Made by a program: the position numbers and the translations under genes. Below are positions 1-8,166 of a stretch of DNA of 62,523 bases, one piece after another. How positions within the stretch are numbered: the stretch's first letter is position 1; every line of letters begins with the position of its first letter. The DNA comes from Sporosarcina sp. ACRSL (GTDB lineage: Bacteria; Bacillota; Bacilli; Bacillales_A; Planococcaceae): contig NZ_JAKRNT010000016.1 of assembly GCF_022346605.1 (NCBI RefSeq), positions 1 through 62,523 of the forward strand. Direction: 5' to 3'. A model generated the notes under the pieces. It saw only the letters and a list, made by a program, of their open reading frames with translations. It searched no databases and was not told the origin of the DNA.

Positions 1-36
1 TATCCGGTTTTGAACGAACAAGATCGTTCATACATA

Positions 37-154
<118 letters not shown>

Positions 155-158
155 AAAG

Positions 159-189
159 ACCATCTCCTGTGGGGGGTGGTTTTTTTTTA
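159..189 (+). terminator. rrn operon Rho-independent terminator
   Basis: ACCATCTCC pairs with GGGGGTGGT around a short TGTG loop and is followed by eight or more T residues. It lies five bases after the 5S gene and ends the rrn operon. Confidence 0.85.
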
Positions 190-272
190 TGTTTAAAAGG
201 AAGTGCTTAAATTGTCAAATGCATTTGGCTCGATTCAGTTTAGGTGAGGTAAATCGGTATTTTTCTACGTTC

Positions 273-377
273 CACGTTCAATAAGTAATGAATCGCGTCC
301 AAAGAGTACTGTTCCGCGTCCAAAGCAATCCCATACGCTTACAAATAGCACCAATCCGTGTCCAAAGTAGCCACATC
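273..377. repeat. 21-bp-phased array of CGCGTCCAAAG cores
   Basis: Five units begin at 273, 294, 315, 336 and 357, a constant 21-bp step. Units 294 and 315 carry the identical core CGCGTCCAAAG; 357 reads CGTGTCCAAAG; 273 (CACGTTCAATA) and 336 (CGCTTACAAAT) are degenerate. A further decayed copy may follow near 378. The roughly ten bases between cores are unrelated from unit to unit. The array fills most of the gap between the rrn terminator and the convergent lipoprotein gene. It shows no coding potential and no dyad symmetry. Its function is unknown. The fixed phase of two helical turns is shared in style with the 20-bp TTTATGCG arrays elsewhere in the window. Confidence 0.7.
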
Positions 378-429
378 CCCGCTAAAGAAACCTCCAATTG
401 ACTTGAATAAATCCCCTCAAGCATACTCC

Positions 430-930
430 TCATTCATTAATTTCATAGATCAAGACATCAAATAATTCTCCATCCGTATATAATAATATTGCCCATTCCC
501 CTGCCTGAGGTATCTGTACATTCGAAGGTATGTGAGCATCTGCACCATTATTCGCTCCTCCAAGACCTGTCGTCCAACCTGTTGTCAAAATTGGATGGAC
601 AGTACCTGTGTCTCGGTGAAACCCAACGACGGTTAGATTGGTTGTTGCGGGATTTTCAATCCCCCAAAGATGCCACATCCACTTTTGTTTTGTCGTAATG
701 CTTGGCATGTTAGCACCGATCACACCTGATTTGTTTTCATTACCGATGATATTGCGGTTGAATGTAACGGCTTTATTCTCCCAATCAATTTGTTCAAAAT
801 CACTTTCTGTAACGAAGTCTGGAATGTTTTCAGGAAATTGAAGATTACTTTCAACCGATTCATTTCTTGAGCAAGCACTGGCGAGAAGAAGTAAACCGAA
901 AACAATAAAACTTAACGTTTTTACCTTCAA
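430..930 (-). CDS. secreted lipoprotein of unknown function
   Basis: This 166-residue protein begins with a short basic n-region, a hydrophobic core and the lipobox LASAC (Cys at about residue 20), so it should be lipidated and anchored outside the membrane. The mature part has an acidic linker and a C-terminal domain containing KWMWHLWG and a G/N-rich loop (GLGGANNGADAH). I recall similar Bacillus lipoproteins filed as DUF4871, but cannot confirm that here. The start is TTG at 930 with a strong AGGAGGTG ribosome site upstream on the minus strand. It is convergent with the rrn operon and not part of the conserved synteny, so it is accessory. No enzymatic motif is visible. Confidence 0.75.
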   Translation of the reverse strand: MKVKTLSFIVFGLLLLASACSRNESVESNLQFPENIPDFVTESDFEQIDWENKAVTFNRNIIGNENKSGVIGANMPSITTKQKWMWHLWGIENPATTNLTVVGFHRDTGTVHPILTTGWTTGLGGANNGADAHIPSNVQIPQAGEWAILLYTDGELFDVLIYEINE

Positions 931-972
931 AAAAACACCTCCTATTTAGATAAAAGCCCTATCTCTATATCA

Positions 973-1002
973 ATTATATCAACATTCAGACACTTTGGTT
1001 AA
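973..1002 (-). promoter_or_regulatory. sigma-A promoter for the lipoprotein gene
   Basis: On the minus strand TTAACC (997-1002) and a perfect TATAAT (973-978) are separated by 18 bp, about 40 bp upstream of the TTG start at 930. Confidence 0.5.
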
Positions 1003-1096
1003 CTAATATGCAGTCACTAAAAGGATTGTGCGGGATTCAGGCTGGTTCAACGAGTTACGCAGCCTGTAGAGAAAAAAGCCTGGATGGACTGCTCTA

Positions 1097-1236
1097 TTTA
1101 TCCGTGTTTATTTTAATTTATAAGCTTCTATATCCATTTATGCGTATTTGAAATGGCTTATGCGTGGTTGTTAGACTTTATGCGCTTGTGCACTGATTTA
1201 TGCGCGAGTATTAGAATTTATGCGTATCTCTAGGTC
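1097..1236. repeat. 20-bp-phased TTTATGCG array, locus A (7 units)
   Basis: Seven units start at 1097, 1117, 1137, 1157, 1177, 1197 and 1217, an exact 20-bp step. The last five carry TTTATGCG or CTTATGCG; the first two (TTTATCCG, TTTATTTT) are degenerate. Bases after the core vary but lean toward YRTYTG. The array lies in the 425-bp gap between the lipoprotein and the histidine kinase gene. Nothing else is evident there except the minus-strand promoter and a 7-bp hairpin at 1038-1066. Two more arrays of the same core, period and copy number lie at 14813 and 45259. Confidence 0.8.
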
Positions 1237-1354
1237 AATGGCAGACATACAAGCAATTTTAATCCCAAATTACTCTTGGAAGTCAAAATACTAATCACTA
1301 TTGCTTAAAAAATATGAGTAGTTCATGATTAGAATGATAGAACGGAGGAGTGGT

Positions 1355-2563
1355 ATGAAAAGTTTCTCTTTGTTTTTATTTTCATTAGTACGCATAACTA
1401 TGTTAGTCATTTTGAGCGTTTACTTTTTACAAAATGCGGATGGGATGGGTGATTCCCGAACGCTCTATATCATTGTTGCGATCCCTATATTTATTGCCAG
1501 TCATTTTATTCAAATGGGCAACGTCAGAGAGAAGAGCAGGATTCTTTGTTCATCGATCGATTTTCTTGTCGTTACCGGCTTCGGTTTTTTATTTCCGGAA
1601 AGCGGTTATTTGTATTTGATCTTTTTTGGTGTCCTGTCAACGACTGTTTTCATACTGTTTGGTCATAAGAGACTCCTTGGATTTTTCTCAGGGCTGTTCG
1701 TTGCCGTATGGATTATGACCAGCTTCTGGATCTATGCACAAACCGGTGAATATTCACTCTCAAACAATATTATAAATGCGATGTTCGTTTTTTATGGCGC
1801 TTTTGTCGGGAGTCTTATTCGTAATTTCCATAATGCGAAGGAGACGATATCTAATCAATATGGGCAATTAAATGAATCACACGACGCATTGCAGGCTGCG
1901 CATAGGCAGTTGCGTGAGTATGCAGAGCAAGTAGAGCAGTTGACGGTCATTCGGGAGCGGAATGAGATCGCGCGGGAAATTCACGATACGGTCGGACATA
2001 AAATGACGGCATTGATCGTCCAATTGCAGGTTGCACGTGAGATGGTCGAAAGGGACGCGGAAAAAGCGAAAGAGGTGATTGCCGTCTGTGCGCAGCTGAC
2101 AAGGGATTCACTTCACGAGCTTCGGGTGTCTGTCAGAACGTTGAAAGAGGATGACCGGGGGTTGTCGTTCGTTGAGGTGTTGCAGGAGCTGCTGGATGAG
2201 TTTTCTGCCATGACGCAAATGCAAACAACTCTTTCCTTGGAGGGGGATTCATCCGCCATTCCTTCTTCCTTACAGCCGACAATTAAAAGGGTTGTCCAGG
2301 AAGGATTGACGAATGCGAAGAAGCATGGGAATGCCCGTACTTGCTTAGTGGAAATTCAGATAGGGGAAAAGGAGATCCTTCTGACGATCAAAGACGATGG
2401 CATGGGGCAGAAGAATATCCTTCCTAATTTCGGGTTGATTAACATGAAAGAACGTGTCGAGGAGCATGGAGGCTTATTTGAGATCCGAAGTGTTGAAGGA
2501 GAAGGCTTTGGAATCTATATTACCTTTCCATTTCAACAGAAATTGATGGAGGTGACAGTATGA
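1355..2563 (+). CDS. NarL-family sensor histidine kinase (LnrJ-like)
   Basis: This 402-residue membrane kinase has about six N-terminal hydrophobic segments (residues 5-155), a coiled linker, and a HisKA_3 dimerisation domain with the phospho-acceptor His near residue 210 (EIAREIHDTVGHK). An HATPase_c domain follows, with the N box (QEGLTNAKKHG), the G1 box (DDGMG) and the final GLINMKERVEEHGG. I chose the ATG at 1355 over an in-frame ATG at 1325 because CGGAGGAG lies 5 bp before it. Its stop overlaps the regulator gene by 4 bp (ATGA). With the downstream ABC genes the layout matches the Bacillus lnrJKLMN (yfiJKLMN) linearmycin-resistance locus, so it probably senses membrane-active lipid or polyene compounds. 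The ligand is inference. Confidence 0.85.
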   Translation: MKSFSLFLFSLVRITMLVILSVYFLQNADGMGDSRTLYIIVAIPIFIASHFIQMGNVREKSRILCSSIDFLVVTGFGFLFPESGYLYLIFFGVLSTTVFILFGHKRLLGFFSGLFVAVWIMTSFWIYAQTGEYSLSNNIINAMFVFYGAFVGSLIRNFHNAKETISNQYGQLNESHDALQAAHRQLREYAEQVEQLTVIRERNEIAREIHDTVGHKMTALIVQLQVAREMVERDAEKAKEVIAVCAQLTRDSLHELRVSVRTLKEDDRGLSFVEVLQELLDEFSAMTQMQTTLSLEGDSSAIPSSLQPTIKRVVQEGLTNAKKHGNARTCLVEIQIGEKEILLTIKDDGMGQKNILPNFGLINMKERVEEHGGLFEIRSVEGEGFGIYITFPFQQKLMEVTV

Positions 2564-3213
2564 TAAAAATCATGATTGTTGACGACCAGCCATTGGTACG
2601 TGAAGGGCTTGGTACATTGTTAGGCTTACGGCAAGAAATCGAAGTCGTCGGTATGGCAGTGGATGGATCGGATGCATTAAACAAGGCGTTGCAGCTTCAA
2701 CCGGATATTGTGTTAATGGATATAAGGATGCCGAAAACGAACGGTGTTGAAGGGACAAAGTTGATAAAAGAAAAATTGCCAGACGTGAAAGTATTGATAT
2801 TGACGACATTCAATGACAGTTCATTTGTTTTCGACGCGCTCGAGGAAGGGGCGAGCGGCTATTTGTTAAAGGATATGCCGACGGACACGATTGCCCAAGC
2901 TATCCTGACCGTCCATCATGGTGGCGTCGTTCTACCGAAGGAATTCACGTCACAAGTATTACCTGAGCTAAGAATGAGAAATCATGATAGGCCTGCTGCT
3001 TTGCCGGAAGGGCTTGGGGAGTTATCAGAGCGTGAAAAGGAAGTACTCATGCATTTGGGGCAAGGGTTGAATAATAAGGAAATTGCGGACGCGTTGTTCA
3101 TTACCGAAGGGACAGTTAAGAATCATGTATCGAACGTCATTCAGAAGCTTGGGCTTCGAGATCGTACGCAAGCTGCCATTTTTGCCGTACGCTACGGTGT
3201 TACGACTTTTTGA
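2560..3213 (+). CDS. NarL/LuxR-family response regulator (LnrK-like)
   Basis: This 217-residue regulator has an N-terminal receiver domain with the acidic pocket (VDD at residues 7-9), phospho-acceptor Asp54 in VLMDIRMP, the TTF switch region and the KD lysine-aspartate loop. The C-terminal GerE helix-turn-helix (about residues 145-210) contains LSEREKEVL and KEIADALFITEGTVKNHV. It overlaps the kinase stop by 4 bp, so the two are translationally coupled. It is expected to activate the ABC genes that follow after a hairpin terminator. Its own operator could not be located by eye. Confidence 0.88.
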   Translation: MIKIMIVDDQPLVREGLGTLLGLRQEIEVVGMAVDGSDALNKALQLQPDIVLMDIRMPKTNGVEGTKLIKEKLPDVKVLILTTFNDSSFVFDALEEGASGYLLKDMPTDTIAQAILTVHHGGVVLPKEFTSQVLPELRMRNHDRPAALPEGLGELSEREKEVLMHLGQGLNNKEIADALFITEGTVKNHVSNVIQKLGLRDRTQAAIFAVRYGVTTF

Positions 3214-3242
3214 CATTACTTTTTACATAGAGACCATGCATA

Positions 3243-3267
3243 ACGGCACATCGGTGTCGTTTTTTTT
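3243..3267 (+). terminator. intra-cassette terminator
   Basis: ACGGCAC and GTGTCGT form a 7-bp stem (one G-T) with loop ATCG, followed by T8. It separates the kinase/regulator pair from the ABC genes, allowing the two parts to be expressed at different levels. Confidence 0.7.
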
Positions 3268-3344
3268 ATGTCCAAAAATCTATCGCGCGCTCGATGTAAG
3301 AAAGACGGCAGGAACGTAGGATGAGAGTAGAAGGAGGGGCTGTC

Positions 3345-4277
3345 ATGCTTACAGTTACGGACGTGAAAAAGAGCTTTCAATCTAATGAGGTGATTAAAGG
3401 GGTTACGCTTACCGTCAAAAAAGGGGAGTCGTTCGGCTTGCTCGGTCCGAATGGCGCAGGGAAGTCGACGCTCATTTCCATGATATGCGGGCTCATTCCG
3501 TACGAAGGCGGGGAGATTCTCATTAATGGCAAGCTTGTCGGCAAACATCATAAGGAAACGAAACAGATGATAGGAGTCGTCCCGCAAGATATAGCACTCT
3601 ATCCGACGATGTCTGCGTTGGATAATCTTCTGTTTTGGGGAAAGATGTACGGTCTATCGGGGAAAGCAGCTAAGACAAGAGCAAAGGAAGTGTTGGAGTT
3701 AGTGGGGTTAACTGGACGGGCGAAAGAACGTATCGAAACGTTTTCAGGCGGGATGAAGCGGCGGATCAATATCGGGGCCGCTCTTATGCATGAGCCACAG
3801 CTTCTCATTATGGATGAACCGACAGTCGGCATCGACCCCCAATCGAGGAATCATATTTTAGAGACGGTGAAATCATTGAATGAACAAGGAATGACCGTCA
3901 TTTACACGAGTCACTACATGGAAGAAGTGGAGTACCTTTGCAGAAGGATTGCCATTATGGACGAGGGGAAATTAATTGCAAGCGGGACAAAGAAGGATTT
4001 AGCTAACAGATTGGCGGGCGGTACCGTATTAAAGATAGCCGTAGACACTGTACGCCCACAATTTATTGAGCAGTTGAAGGCAATGGACGGCGTTGAAAAA
4101 GTGATTGTCCTGCCAGAAAATGAGATCGATGTGCATATGGAGTCTAAAATGGAAACCGTCTCGGACGTCATCCTGCTCGCTAGCCGGTCAAGCGTGGCCA
4201 TCCACAATATGCAATTGCAAGAAGCCAATTTGGAAACATTGTTTCTGCAATTGACAGGACGCTCTTTGCGTGAATAG
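3345..4277 (+). CDS. ABC transporter ATP-binding protein (LnrL-like)
   Basis: This 310-residue ATPase of the ABC-2 export type carries Walker A GPNGAGKS at about residues 34-41, the Q-loop (VVPQD), signature FSGGMKRR, Walker B LLIMDEPT and the H-loop TSHYMEE. The C-terminal 80 residues are the usual DrrA-like extension. The ATG at 3345 is preferred over 3321 because AAGGAGGGG ends 5 bp before it. It is followed 11 bp later by two permease genes, giving an ATPase-permease-permease exporter. By analogy with LnrLMN it would extrude or shield against linear polyketide antibiotics. The substrate is inferred only from gene order and sequence style. Confidence 0.88.
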   Translation: MLTVTDVKKSFQSNEVIKGVTLTVKKGESFGLLGPNGAGKSTLISMICGLIPYEGGEILINGKLVGKHHKETKQMIGVVPQDIALYPTMSALDNLLFWGKMYGLSGKAAKTRAKEVLELVGLTGRAKERIETFSGGMKRRINIGAALMHEPQLLIMDEPTVGIDPQSRNHILETVKSLNEQGMTVIYTSHYMEEVEYLCRRIAIMDEGKLIASGTKKDLANRLAGGTVLKIAVDTVRPQFIEQLKAMDGVEKVIVLPENEIDVHMESKMETVSDVILLASRSSVAIHNMQLQEANLETLFLQLTGRSLRE

Positions 4278-4288
4278 GAGGGATTGCA

Positions 4289-5476
4289 ATGAAAAGCCTT
4301 TTAATCGCCGTTAAAGACGCGAAAATCCATTTAACGGATCGAAAAGCCATCCTCATGATGATTCTCATGCCGATTCTGTTGACCGTCATTTTAGGGTCAG
4401 CCTTAAAAGGGGTCATGGGAGGAGGAAACATGCCGGAAACGATTGTAGGCGTCTACTCACCCGAATCGAACGTAATGACCGATAGTCTCCTCCAGACAAT
4501 GGGAGAAGAAGGGCTTGCCATCACGGTCAAACGGGCAGAGTCGGGGAAACAGCTTACGGATTGGGTGGAGGACCGGGAAGTGCATGTAGGTGTACATTTT
4601 CCGGATGGATGGCATCCCGATACAGACAGAGCTGTCATTACGCCAATCTCCGGACAGGAAACGGCAGCGACCGTCATTCAACAGATGATCGAAACATTCG
4701 CTCAAACGTCTCTTGCGATTACAACTTCGACAACTGCAATTATGACGGAGGCGTCTGTATTGTCTGCTAATGGCGGCTCAATTGATATGGATGCCATCCA
4801 ACATGAGCTTGCCTCATCCATTGAGACTGTCATGAATGAACAAAGGTCGTATATAAGTGAGTCGCCGGAAGAAGAAACGGTCAGTTCCATGCAGTACTAT
4901 GCCGCGGCAATGGCAGCGATGTTCCTTTTATTCAACGCGATGGCAGGCGGAAAGTCTTTTCAACAGGAGAGGCGGAGTGAAACATTGTCACGATTGATGA
5001 TGACACCAACTTCCGTCCGTTCGATCCTCGTTGGCAAATTCATCGGTGCATTTCTTTTTGCATGGATTCAATTTTTGATATTCATTGGAGCTACGCATTT
5101 CTTGTTGAAGGTGGACTGGGGGCCGTCCATCATGCAAATCCTCTTCATCACCTTCTTTTATATCTTTTCAGTAGCAGGATTGGCAATGGTTGTAGCTGCG
5201 TTTACGACAAATGAAAAAATGGCGGATATTGTTGGAAGTATGGGGGTTCAATTATTGGCATTGCTCGGCGGATCGATGTTGCCCCTTGCTTTATTCCCCG
5301 AAATCATGCGAAAAATTGCAATGGCGACGCCGAATTCATGGGCATTGACGAGCTACACATCCATCATGACAGGAGCTCCATGGTCCACGTTATGGCTGCC
5401 TGCAGGCGTTTTGCTCGGTATTGGGGTTGCGTCCATTTTCATCAGTTCCCTCCGGCTTAGACGCCGGATGACATAG
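4289..5476 (+). CDS. ABC-2 type permease (LnrM-like)
   Basis: This 395-residue permease has an N-terminal membrane segment after a short cytoplasmic stretch (DRKAILMMILMPILLTVILG), a large extracytoplasmic domain of about 170 residues, and five hydrophobic segments in the C-terminal half. The ABC-2 region reads RSETLSRLMMTPTS. The start ATG follows AGGAGGGATTGCA. It lies 11 bp after the ATPase gene and 12 bp before the second permease, so all three form one transcription unit. The fold and layout fit the YhaP/LnrM group of heteromeric exporters. Confidence 0.85.
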   Translation: MKSLLIAVKDAKIHLTDRKAILMMILMPILLTVILGSALKGVMGGGNMPETIVGVYSPESNVMTDSLLQTMGEEGLAITVKRAESGKQLTDWVEDREVHVGVHFPDGWHPDTDRAVITPISGQETAATVIQQMIETFAQTSLAITTSTTAIMTEASVLSANGGSIDMDAIQHELASSIETVMNEQRSYISESPEEETVSSMQYYAAAMAAMFLLFNAMAGGKSFQQERRSETLSRLMMTPTSVRSILVGKFIGAFLFAWIQFLIFIGATHFLLKVDWGPSIMQILFITFFYIFSVAGLAMVVAAFTTNEKMADIVGSMGVQLLALLGGSMLPLALFPEIMRKIAMATPNSWALTSYTSIMTGAPWSTLWLPAGVLLGIGVASIFISSLRLRRRMT

Positions 5477-5488
5477 GAGGTGTGCGGA

Positions 5489-6637
5489 ATGAAGAAAATC
5501 TTATCCATTTGCCTTTTTGAAATTAAACGGACATTCAAGAAGAAATCTTCGATTGTCGTAATGCTCGGTATGCCGTTGCTATTCACTTTTCTATTCGGAA
5601 CTGTTTTCGGATCAGACGCAGATGTAAGTTTCCGCATAGCGTTGGTCGACGAGGAGCAATCAACTCTATCCAAGTATATTGCTCAGCAACTGATGAAGGA
5701 TGAAATGATTATCTATGAACTCGTCTCTGCAGATGTTGCGGAGGAGCAATTGAGCGGAAATGAAGTGCAAGGCACCATGACAATTGAAAAGGGAATCACT
5801 GAAAAGCTCAGGGACAATGAGCCAGTAATCCATTTTCAACCGACTGCAGGGCTTGCCACTGCCCCTCTCGTTGAACAACAAGTGAATCAGGCGATACAAG
5901 GCGTAGACATTTACGTTGCAGCAGCACAAGTAGGAAGCTCCTATTTAGATGAAAGTTGGGAGTCCGTCTTTGGCAGGCTTATTGAGAATGAAGTCAAGAT
6001 CCAAGTATGGACTGAACAAAAAACAGGTATATCTACGGGAAATCCGATGATGGGCGTCTCTTATAGCTCCGCAGGATTCTCAATCATGTTCGTTATGATC
6101 ATGATGCTTTCGATGACAGGTACGTTGATTGAAGCGAGGCAGGTCGGAATCTGGTCGAGATTGTTTACGACGCCCGTCACACGTTTCCAAGTGCTGCTAG
6201 GCTATTTCCTTTCGTTCTTCATTGTCGGATGGATTCAGTTCTTTCTTCTTATTTTGCTATCGTCTACCCTGTTTGGCGTCTACTGGGGGCCTCCGGGAGC
6301 ATTGCTTCTTCTTATCACGTCCTTGCTCCTGTGTGTCGTAGGCCTCGGAATGGCGATTGCAAGCTTCGTGAAAACAGTTGAGCAGCAGAATGCGATTGGA
6401 ACATTGGTGATCATTTCGACATGCATGCTCGGCGGCGTTTATTGGCCGATCAGTATGGTGCCGGACGTAATGCAGAAAATCGCCAACTTCGTACCGCAAA
6501 CGTGGGCGATGGAAGGCTTCACGACGCTTATTACGGAAGGCGGCACTGCAGGGGATATTATGATGCCTCTCTTCGTATTATTAGGGTTTGCAGTTGTATT
6601 TCTTTCAATAGGATTATCAAGAATGAAATACGCGTGA
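5489..6637 (+). CDS. ABC-2 type permease (LnrN-like)
   Basis: This 382-residue partner permease has the same design: cytoplasmic start, one membrane segment (SSIVVMLGMPLLFTFLFG), a periplasm-facing domain to about residue 180, then five membrane segments. The conserved helix reads ARQVGIWSRLFTTPVT. ATG at 5489 is preferred to GTG 5480 because AGGAGG ends 8 bp before it. It closes the exporter operon; its stop codon lies inside the terminator hairpin. The two permeases are paralogous in layout but diverged, as expected for a heterodimer. Confidence 0.85.
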   Translation: MKKILSICLFEIKRTFKKKSSIVVMLGMPLLFTFLFGTVFGSDADVSFRIALVDEEQSTLSKYIAQQLMKDEMIIYELVSADVAEEQLSGNEVQGTMTIEKGITEKLRDNEPVIHFQPTAGLATAPLVEQQVNQAIQGVDIYVAAAQVGSSYLDESWESVFGRLIENEVKIQVWTEQKTGISTGNPMMGVSYSSAGFSIMFVMIMMLSMTGTLIEARQVGIWSRLFTTPVTRFQVLLGYFLSFFIVGWIQFFLLILLSSTLFGVYWGPPGALLLLITSLLLCVVGLGMAIASFVKTVEQQNAIGTLVIISTCMLGGVYWPISMVPDVMQKIANFVPQTWAMEGFTTLITEGGTAGDIMMPLFVLLGFAVVFLSIGLSRMKYA

Positions 6638-6668
6638 CACCATCACAACAGGTGTCACGCGTATTTCA
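6628..6668 (+). terminator. terminator of the exporter operon
   Basis: A perfect 16-bp stem (AAATACGCGTGACACC with its complement) closes a 9-nt loop and includes the stop codon of the preceding gene. The following T-tract is weak (CATTTCTT). Confidence 0.75.
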
Positions 6669-6684
6669 TTTCTTAGTTAACGCA

Positions 6685-6719
6685 CTTCCTCTATAATAGA
6701 AATAGATAAAGGAAGTGTA
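6685..6719 (+). promoter_or_regulatory. inverted repeat spanning a TATAAT box and the yaaO ribosome site
   Basis: CACTTCCT (6685-6692) is complementary to AGGAAGTG (6712-6719), and the right arm is the Shine-Dalgarno sequence for the gene starting at 6727. A TATAAT (6694-6699) lies between the arms, with no good -35 element. Read-through RNA from upstream could hide the ribosome site; RNA started at the internal box would lack the left arm. It could equally be a DNA operator. Confidence 0.35.
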
Positions 6720-6726
6720 ACGTTAG

Positions 6727-8148
6727 ATGAATCAAACTACTCGCCCGCTAGTGCAGGCATTACAATATTTTAAGGAACAAAATCCGGTTTCATTTCACGT
6801 GCCCGGACATAAGAATGGCCTACTTTCCAGCTTGCCAAGGGAAATGCAGGCTTCTCTGGCGTATGACTTCACCGAGCTTACGGGGTTAGATGACCTCCAT
6901 GAAGCAGAAGGGGTTATACGGGAAGCTGAAAGACTGCTTTCCTCTCTTTATCAGTCGAGCAGGAGTTTTTTCCTCGTTAATGGCTCCACGGTTGGAAACT
7001 TGGCGATGATTTTTGCGACATGTAAAGCCGATGACATGATCATCGTACAGCGCAACGCCCATAAATCTGTTTTCAACGCAATCGAAATGACGGGAGCCCG
7101 TCCTGTATTGCTTTCCCCACCATGGGATGCGCATACACAGACACCGGGTGTACTGACGGCGGAGCTCGTAGAGGAGGCACTCGCTGCATACCCTGAAGCG
7201 AAAGCTGTCGTTCTAACGTACCCGACGTATTATGGAGTGGCGGGTGAAGGCCTTCAGGAGATTATTAATTTGTGCCATGCCCGCTCCATCCCTGTCCTTG
7301 TCGATGAAGCCCATGGTGCACATTTTATCGTCGGCGAGCCGTTTCCTCGATCCGCTATTGAGTTAGGGGCGGACGTTGTCGTTCATTCCGCCCACAAGAC
7401 GTTGCCCGCAATGACGATGGGCTCGTTCTTGCATGTTCGGTCGGAATTAGTCTCCGAGCAGAAAATTGCGCATTTTTTACAAATGCTGCAGTCAAGCAGC
7501 CCATCATACATGATTATGGCGTCCCTCGATGATGCGAGAGCATATGTTGCTTCATACAAAGACAGCGATAAAAATCAATTCCTAGAGCTGCGCAATTCGT
7601 TCATCCGGGAACTGACGAGTATTCCTATCCTCAAAATTGTGGAGACGGATGATCCGTTAAAGCTGTTGATCCGTGCTGAAGGGCATACCGGCTTTGCCTT
7701 ACAGGCATCTCTCGAATCAAAAGGATTTTACGCAGAGCTCGCAGATCCATACCAAGTGTTATTCGTGCTTCCGTTATGGAATGTACAATCTACCCCTCCC
7801 TTGCAAGCTTGGAATGAAAAAATTGTTGCGGCCATAACGACATTGGGTAAAGTAGAAGAGAACCCTATTTTGCCGGATATGGATGCTTGGCCCGCTGGAA
7901 TTTCCATGCTCGCCTTCCCACCACCTTTGTTAACAGACGTGGAGACAGAATGGATCGCATTGGATGAAGCCGCGGGACGAGTCGCCGCCGGCTCAATTAT
8001 CCCGTATCCTCCAGGCATTCCATTGCTGATCAAAGGAGAACAAATTACGGAAGGCCATATTCGGGCATTGTCGGCATTAATAAGAGCTGGCGCAAGATTT
8101 CAAGGCGCTGTTCAACTTGCCGAAAAGAAGTTGTATGTAATGAAATGA
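6727..8148 (+). CDS. yaaO: PLP-dependent Orn/Lys/Arg decarboxylase family protein (YaaO)
   Basis: This 473-residue protein belongs to the fold-type I decarboxylases related to SpeA. Visible are VPGHKNG near the N terminus, the PLP-facing VDEAHGAHF, and the Schiff-base lysine in VVVHSAHKTLPAM. The C-terminal third is the small decarboxylase domain. In B. subtilis yaaO lies directly upstream of tmk, as here (18 bp gap). The true substrate of YaaO is not established; arginine or lysine decarboxylation for polyamines is the family expectation. The ribosome site AAGGAAGTG lies inside an inverted repeat. Confidence 0.88.
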   Translation: MNQTTRPLVQALQYFKEQNPVSFHVPGHKNGLLSSLPREMQASLAYDFTELTGLDDLHEAEGVIREAERLLSSLYQSSRSFFLVNGSTVGNLAMIFATCKADDMIIVQRNAHKSVFNAIEMTGARPVLLSPPWDAHTQTPGVLTAELVEEALAAYPEAKAVVLTYPTYYGVAGEGLQEIINLCHARSIPVLVDEAHGAHFIVGEPFPRSAIELGADVVVHSAHKTLPAMTMGSFLHVRSELVSEQKIAHFLQMLQSSSPSYMIMASLDDARAYVASYKDSDKNQFLELRNSFIRELTSIPILKIVETDDPLKLLIRAEGHTGFALQASLESKGFYAELADPYQVLFVLPLWNVQSTPPLQAWNEKIVAAITTLGKVEENPILPDMDAWPAGISMLAFPPPLLTDVETEWIALDEAAGRVAAGSIIPYPPGIPLLIKGEQITEGHIRALSALIRAGARFQGAVQLAEKKLYVMK

Positions 8149-8166
8149 AGGTCGGAGGAATCAAGC

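Noticed and set aside
1038..1066. CAGGCTG/CAGCCTG hairpin as a terminator
   Set aside because: 7-bp stem with a 15-nt loop and no T-tract; no gene ends nearby on either strand.
1097..1236. CRISPR-like array
   Set aside because: The conserved core is 8 bp with 12-bp spacers; CRISPR repeats are 23-40 bp with spacers of similar length, and no cas genes are present.
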